DNA of 9,741 nt from Candidatus Dormiibacterota bacterium (lineage in GTDB: Bacteria > Chloroflexota > Dormibacteria > Aeolococcales > Bog-877), in NCBI GenBank assembly GCA_030038765.1, contig JASHRA010000032.1:1-9741 (forward strand). Reading direction: 5' to 3'. A model generated the notes under the pieces. That model ran no database searches and had not been told where the DNA came from. It was given only the letters and a program-made list of their open reading frames with translations. Both the position numbers and the translations under genes were made by a program. Shown piece after piece: positions 6,558 to 9,741 of this stretch (its first letter is position 1; the number at the start of each line of letters is the position of its first letter).

Positions 6558-7807
6558 GCCGCCCCGGCCCCGGCCTGCGCGGCCAGCTGCCGCTCCTGCT
6601 GCTCGTCTTCTGGGTCGGCTTCAACCTCCGCGACACTATGCTCAGCGTGCCCCCGGTGCTGGACCTGGTGCGGGCCTCGGAGCGCCTCAGCTACGCCAGC
6701 AGCGGGCTGCTGACCTCGATCCCCCTGCTCGCCCTGGGCCTGGCGGCGGTGCCGGCCGCGCTCCTGGTGCGCCGTCTCGGCGCCCGCGCCGTGGTCGGGC
6801 TGGGGCTGGCCCTGGGAGCGCTGGGGGCGCTGGTCCGAGCCCTGCCCGGGGGCGGCCTGCCGCTCTTCCTCGGCACCGCCCTCATGGGGGTGGGCATCGC
6901 CGCCTGCCAGCCCGGGCTGCCCGTCTTCATCCAGAGCCGCTTCGGATCCCGGGTCCAGTCCGCCTCGGTGACGCTCACCCTGGGGATCACGGTGGGGGAG
7001 GTGATCGCGGCCGCCACCACCGCCTCCCTGCTCCTGCCGCGGATCGGCGGCTGGGCCCAGACCATGGTCTTCTGGGGCGGCCTCATGGCGCTGGCGGCGC
7101 TGGCCTGGGTCCTGGTCGGACTCGGGGGCCGGAACGGGAGCGAGGCGGGTCGAGGTTCGGGAGGCCTGCGCGACCTGGGCCGCACCCTCTTCGACCGCCG
7201 CCTCTGGCCCGTCTACGTCCTCTTCGGGGGCCAGTCGCTGGTCTTCTTCTCCACCAACACCTGGGTCCCGACCGCGCTCGGAGGGGGAGCGGGGCGCGGC
7301 CTCACCAGCCTCACCCTGGCGGTCCTCAACGGGGTCATGATCCCGGTCGACCTGCTCCTCATCTTCTCCGGGAGGACCTTCGCCACCCGCCGCTGGTTCT
7401 ACCTGCTCAGCTCGGCCCTGACGCTGCTCGGCGGGGCCGGCTGGCTCCTCAGCGGCGCCCGGCCCGCCCTGCTCTGGGCCGCCCTGATCGGCGCCGGGGT
7501 GGCCCTCGACTTCGCCGGCCTGCTCGCCTACCCGGCCATGGTGGCGCGGCCCCAGCGGGTGGCCGCGATCAGCGCCAGCATGCTGACGGTGGGCTACGCG
7601 GCCGCCTTCTGCGGCCCCTTCCTCGGCGGCGTGGCCCTGGACCTGGGCGGCGGCCGGGAGTCCCCCTTCATCCCCATCGTGGCGGCGGCGGCGCTGATGG
7701 TCGTCTGCTCGCTGCTGGCCCCGGTGGGCCGCGACCCGGGGGCCGCGGTCGGGTCCGGGGCCGGCCCGCGCGAAGCGGCCCCGGCCGGGGGCGGATATCT
7801 TGGCTGA
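6554..7807 (+). CDS. MFS transporter, CynX/NimT (cyanate permease)-like
   Basis: A 417-aa inner-membrane protein with twelve predicted membrane segments in two halves of six, split by a short polar linker (about 191-214). LVRRLGARAVVGLGL (71-85) is the loop 2-3 region of major facilitator proteins. GLLTSIPLLALGLAAVPAAL (51-70) and GVGIAACQPGLPVFI (113-127) resemble the CynX/NimT branch of small organic-anion or nitrogen-compound permeases; the substrate is not deducible. Start: TTG at 6554 overlaps the GT4 stop (TTGA, 6554-6557) and has GGAGAG at 6539-6544, nine bases upstream. It leaves a short basic N-terminus before the first membrane segment (11-23). The next in-frame ATG at 6638 would delete that segment. 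The same frame stays open far upstream inside the GT4 gene, but that part is out-of-frame noise. The C-terminal tail (391-417) is Gly/Ala/Pro-rich. The end overlaps the next gene by 8 bp. Confidence 0.85.
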   Translation: MSRPGPGLRGQLPLLLLVFWVGFNLRDTMLSVPPVLDLVRASERLSYASSGLLTSIPLLALGLAAVPAALLVRRLGARAVVGLGLALGALGALVRALPGGGLPLFLGTALMGVGIAACQPGLPVFIQSRFGSRVQSASVTLTLGITVGEVIAAATTASLLLPRIGGWAQTMVFWGGLMALAALAWVLVGLGGRNGSEAGRGSGGLRDLGRTLFDRRLWPVYVLFGGQSLVFFSTNTWVPTALGGGAGRGLTSLTLAVLNGVMIPVDLLLIFSGRTFATRRWFYLLSSALTLLGGAGWLLSGARPALLWAALIGAGVALDFAGLLAYPAMVARPQRVAAISASMLTVGYAAAFCGPFLGGVALDLGGGRESPFIPIVAAAALMVVCSLLAPVGRDPGAAVGSGAGPREAAPAGGGYLG

Positions 7808-8585
7808 GGTGGACTTCCAGGCACTCCTGCGGCACTTCGACCGGGAAGCTTCCCGGGTGGCCGAGCTGGCTCCCCTGGACCCGGCCGCCCCCCTCCCGAG
7901 CTGTCCCGGCTGGTGCGTGGGCACGGTCGTCTCCCACCTCGCCCAGGTCTACGAGCACAAGGTCGCCTGCACCGAGCTGGGGCGGCCGCCGGACCCCTGG
8001 CCCCCGACCTGGCCCTCGGGCCGGGACCAGGTGGGCTGGATGGTGGAGGCGCAGGCGCGCCTCCGCGAGCTGCTCTCCCGGCTCGGTCCCGACGCCCCCT
8101 CCTGGACCTGGTACCCCCCCGACCAGACGACCGGCTTCTGGGCCCGGCGCATGGCCCACGAGACGGCCGTCCACCGCGTCGACGTGGAGCAGGCGCTGGC
8201 CCGGACGGGCCCCGGGGGCCCGGCTGGGCCCGGCGCGCCGGCCACCGCGGAGGAGCGCCCGGTGCCCCCGGAGCTGGCCCTCGACGGGATCGACGAGATC
8301 CTCCGCGTGATGCTGGCGGGGGACTGGTCGGACGAGCCCGGTGACGGCTGCCGGGGCCAGCTGGTGGCGGTGGCCAGCGCCGGCCGCAGCTGGCTGGTCC
8401 GGCTCGGGGCCGACGAGGTCCTGGTCGAGGCGGGCGGGGCCGGGGTGGAGGCCCGGCTGGAGGGGGATCCCTCCGACGTGCTGCTCTGGCTCTGGGGCCG
8501 GCGGGGGGACCAGGGGCTGCTGCCCCGGCCGCGGCCCGAGGCCCTGGGGCTGCTGCGCCACCGCCTGGAGCTCTGCACCCAGTGA
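7800..8585 (+). CDS. Maleylpyruvate isomerase / mycothiol-dependent enzyme family protein (DinB-like)
   Basis: A 261-aa cytoplasmic protein of the family with an N-terminal DinB-type four-helix metal-binding domain (MDMPI_N, TIGR03083-like) and a C-terminal SCP2-like domain. The N-terminal signature is PSCPGWCVGTVVSHLAQVYE (33-52) with H46 as first metal ligand, and RRMAHETAVHRVDVE (116-130) supplying E121 and H125, the H...E...H set known from mycothiol-dependent maleylpyruvate isomerase. The C-terminal part has the usual ELALDGIDEIL opening (158-168) and a DPSDVLLWLWGRR segment (223-235). Most members have no proven substrate, so maleylpyruvate itself should not be assumed. Start: TTG 7800 lies five bases after GGGGGCGGA (7786-7794); GTG 7809, just past the upstream stop, is an alternative that loses three residues. 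The 8-bp overlap with the transporter and the GTGA overlap with the next gene indicate coupled translation. Confidence 0.85.
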   Translation: MAEVDFQALLRHFDREASRVAELAPLDPAAPLPSCPGWCVGTVVSHLAQVYEHKVACTELGRPPDPWPPTWPSGRDQVGWMVEAQARLRELLSRLGPDAPSWTWYPPDQTTGFWARRMAHETAVHRVDVEQALARTGPGGPAGPGAPATAEERPVPPELALDGIDEILRVMLAGDWSDEPGDGCRGQLVAVASAGRSWLVRLGADEVLVEAGGAGVEARLEGDPSDVLLWLWGRRGDQGLLPRPRPEALGLLRHRLELCTQ

Positions 8586-9205
8586 GCGGCCACGGGCTGG
8601 GCTGGGACGTGGAGGACCCGCTCCGCATCCGCATCCTGAGGGTCGGGCCCTGGGACAACGCCGCCTACGTCGTCGCCTGCCCCGAGACCGGCGCCGCCGT
8701 GCTCATCGACGCCGCCAACGAGGCCGAGGTGCTGATCCGGGCGCTGCAGGGGCTGGAGCTGGTCGCCATCCTGGAGACCCACGGCCACGAGGACCACTGG
8801 CTGGCGCTGGCCCAGCTCCAGTCCCACTTCCCCGGCGCCTGGACCGGCGCCCACCGCGGCGACTGGGCCATGTTCGACCCGCCCGGCCCGGACCGGAGCC
8901 TGGAGGGGGGAGAGGAGCTGGAGTTCGGCCACCGCCGCCTCCGGGTCCTGCACACGCCCGGGCACACGCCCGGCAGCCTGTGCTTTGCCCACCCCGGCTA
9001 CGTCTTCACCGGCGACACCCTCTTCCCCGGCGGACCCGGCGCCACCCGGCCTCCCCTGGGCAGCTTCCCCACCATCTGCGAGAGCATCCGCAGCCAGCTG
9101 CTGGTGCTGCCCGGGGAAACCGTGGTCCTGCCCGGGCACGGGGACGCCACCACCATCGCCCGGGAGGCGCCCCAGTTCCAGGGCTGGGTGGCGCGCGGCT
9201 GGTAG
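8582..9205 (+). CDS. MBL-fold metallo-hydrolase, glyoxalase II-like
   Basis: A 207-aa cytoplasmic hydrolase of the metallo-beta-lactamase fold. All metal ligands of the glyoxalase-II-like group are visible: HGHEDH (H67, H69, D71, H72), H127 in HTPGHTPGS, D145 in FTGDTLFPGG, and H186 in LPGHGD. The length is typical of the short single-domain branch, which lacks the extra C-terminal helical domain of classical glyoxalase II. Family members hydrolyse thioesters such as S-acyl conjugates of small thiols, or other esters and lactones; the exact substrate is not evident. GTG 8582 overlaps the previous stop (GTGA, 8582-8585), with GGAG at 8567-8570, eleven bases upstream. Coupling to a mycothiol-type family protein suggests, by inference, that the two act on a low-molecular-weight-thiol adduct. 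The gene ends with TAG at 9203-9205, facing the ribonuclease HII gene. Confidence 0.88.
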   Translation: MSGHGLGWDVEDPLRIRILRVGPWDNAAYVVACPETGAAVLIDAANEAEVLIRALQGLELVAILETHGHEDHWLALAQLQSHFPGAWTGAHRGDWAMFDPPGPDRSLEGGEELEFGHRRLRVLHTPGHTPGSLCFAHPGYVFTGDTLFPGGPGATRPPLGSFPTICESIRSQLLVLPGETVVLPGHGDATTIAREAPQFQGWVARGW

Positions 9206-9237
9206 CCGGGGAGGGTGCCCGGACGGAGCCGGTGGCC

Positions 9238-9251
9238 GGCTCCCGGGAGCC
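9238..9251. repeat. 14-bp perfect palindrome in the convergent gap
   Basis: GGCTCCCGGGAGCC reads the same on both strands. As RNA it could only form a hairpin by opening the centre. It sits 33 bases after the hydrolase stop, close to the hairpin at 9257-9275, and may contribute to bidirectional transcription end structure or be a protein site. Chance is possible at this base composition. Confidence 0.4.
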
Positions 9252-9256
9252 CGGGC

Positions 9257-9275
9257 CGGGGCCCTTCCGGCCCCG
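9257..9275. terminator. Probable bidirectional terminator hairpin
   Basis: CGGGGCC (9257-9263) and GGCCCCG (9269-9275) form a perfect 7-bp all-GC stem with a 5-base CTTCC loop. It lies between the stop of the plus-strand hydrolase (9205) and the stop of the minus-strand ribonuclease HII gene (9288), where termination in both directions is expected. No T-run follows on either strand, which is common for hairpins at gene ends in very GC-rich genomes but weakens the call as a classic intrinsic terminator. Confidence 0.55.
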
Positions 9276-9287
9276 ATCTGCGCCCGC

Positions 9288-9741
9288 TCAGGGCTCGGGG
9301 AAGAGATCCCCGGTGGAGGGGTGGAGGAAGCTGAGGCGGTGCTCGGGGCAGGTCCCGTGGCGGGCTATGGCCTGGCGGTGGGAGAGCGAACCGTAGCCCT
9401 TGTTGCTGTCGAATCCGTAGATCGGGAAGCTGGGATGGAGCCCCACCATGAGATGGTCCCGGTAGACCTTGGCGACGATCGAGGCGGCCGAGATGCTGGG
9501 CACCAGGCAGTCGCCGGCCACGAGGCTGCGATAGCTCGGGCGTCCTCGCAGGGCGAGGTTGCCGTCGCCCAGGTGGATGGGGGCCGGCACCGCGTCGACG
9601 AGCAGTTCGAAGGCGCGTCGGTTGGCCCAGCCCATGCCCCGCCGGTCGATCTCCGCAGCCTCGATCATGACCAGCTCGACGGCCAGCGCCGCCGCCCGGA
9701 TGAGGGGCTCCACGGTCTCCCGCTGCCGCGCCGATAGCAGC
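9288..9741 (-). CDS. rnhB: Ribonuclease HII, C-terminal part (5' end beyond the window)
   Basis: The minus-strand frame is open from the window edge to the TGA at 9288-9290 and gives about 151 residues. It enters at LLSARQRETVEPLI, the region just after the family's DSK motif, so the first catalytic residues (DEAGRG region) lie outside. Visible signatures are AAEIDRRGMGWANRRAFELL, LVDAVPAP with the third catalytic Asp, AASIVAKVYRD with the fourth, and the C-terminal IYGFDSNKGYGSLSHRQAIA and CPEHRLSFLHP. Ribonuclease HII cuts the RNA strand of RNA-DNA hybrids, including single ribonucleotides embedded in DNA, in the cytoplasm. The GTG at 9711-9713 is an internal Val, not the start. The stretch between the third Asp and the GD before the AKVxRD motif seems about ten residues longer than in the E. 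coli enzyme as I remember it. The gene converges on the hydrolase, with 82 bp between the stops. Confidence 0.93.
   Translation of the reverse strand, partial: LLSARQRETVEPLIRAAALAVELVMIEAAEIDRRGMGWANRRAFELLVDAVPAPIHLGDGNLALRGRPSYRSLVAGDCLVPSISAASIVAKVYRDHLMVGLHPSFPIYGFDSNKGYGSLSHRQAIARHGTCPEHRLSFLHPSTGDLFPEP

Noticed and set aside
6458..7924. Minus-strand frame of 488 codons opposite the transporter
   Set aside because: It is a shadow of the transporter gene. Its Gly/Gln/Glu/Ala-rich product shows no recognisable family features.
8985..9737. Plus-strand frame of 250 codons across the end of the window
   Set aside because: It crosses the hydrolase stop and runs antisense to ribonuclease HII, whose conserved motifs are unmistakable on the minus strand.
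1..9741. Mobile elements, CRISPR arrays, tRNA or rRNA genes
   Set aside because: No transposase or integrase motifs, regularly spaced repeats, cloverleaf sequences or rRNA-like stretches were seen on either strand by reading; no search program was run.

Overview
The window is very GC-rich (roughly three quarters G+C by eye; not counted) and gene-dense. Nearly all codons in the real genes end in G or C, and four of the six gene starts with a visible 5' end next to an upstream gene use GTG or TTG. The presence of a mycothiol-type DinB/maleylpyruvate-isomerase-like protein points to an actinobacterium or another high-GC Gram-positive-like lineage. The large membrane protein at 1998-4226 resembles proteins I associate with Chloroflexota-type genomes, so a high-GC Chloroflexota/Dormibacterota-type bacterium is an alternative. 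The sequence alone does not settle the taxonomy.

Layout. Positions 1-93 hold the last 30 codons of an unidentified gene whose stop overlaps the start of a 631-aa protein O-mannosyltransferase (GT39/PMT, 90-1985). Twelve bases later begins a 742-aa polytopic membrane protein with GT-C-like motifs (1998-4226). A 124-bp gap follows, then a 284-aa metal-dependent amidohydrolase (4351-5205), a 53-bp gap with a hairpin, and a 432-aa GT4-type glycosyltransferase (5259-6557). The last four plus-strand reading frames from the GT4 gene onward are chained by overlapping stops and starts: GT4, MFS transporter of CynX/NimT type (6554-7807), maleylpyruvate-isomerase/mycothiol-dependent-like protein (7800-8585), and glyoxalase-II-like metallo-beta-lactamase-fold hydrolase (8582-9205). 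The window ends with the C-terminal part of ribonuclease HII on the minus strand (9288-9741), convergent with the hydrolase across an 82-bp gap holding a palindrome and a strong GC hairpin.

How the genes may work together (inference). The GT39 enzyme and the GT-C-like protein look like a lipid-linked-sugar-dependent envelope glycosylation pair. The cytoplasmic GT4 enzyme is encoded nearby but lies in a separate transcription unit if the gaps carry promoters. The DinB-like protein and the MBL-fold hydrolase are translationally coupled and could act in low-molecular-weight-thiol or thioester chemistry. The amidohydrolase and the MFS transporter have clear folds but no assignable substrate. No mobile element, CRISPR array, tRNA or rRNA gene was seen. 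No confidently novel multi-gene system is evident; the least characterised and most interesting item is the 742-aa GT-C-like protein coupled to the PMT.
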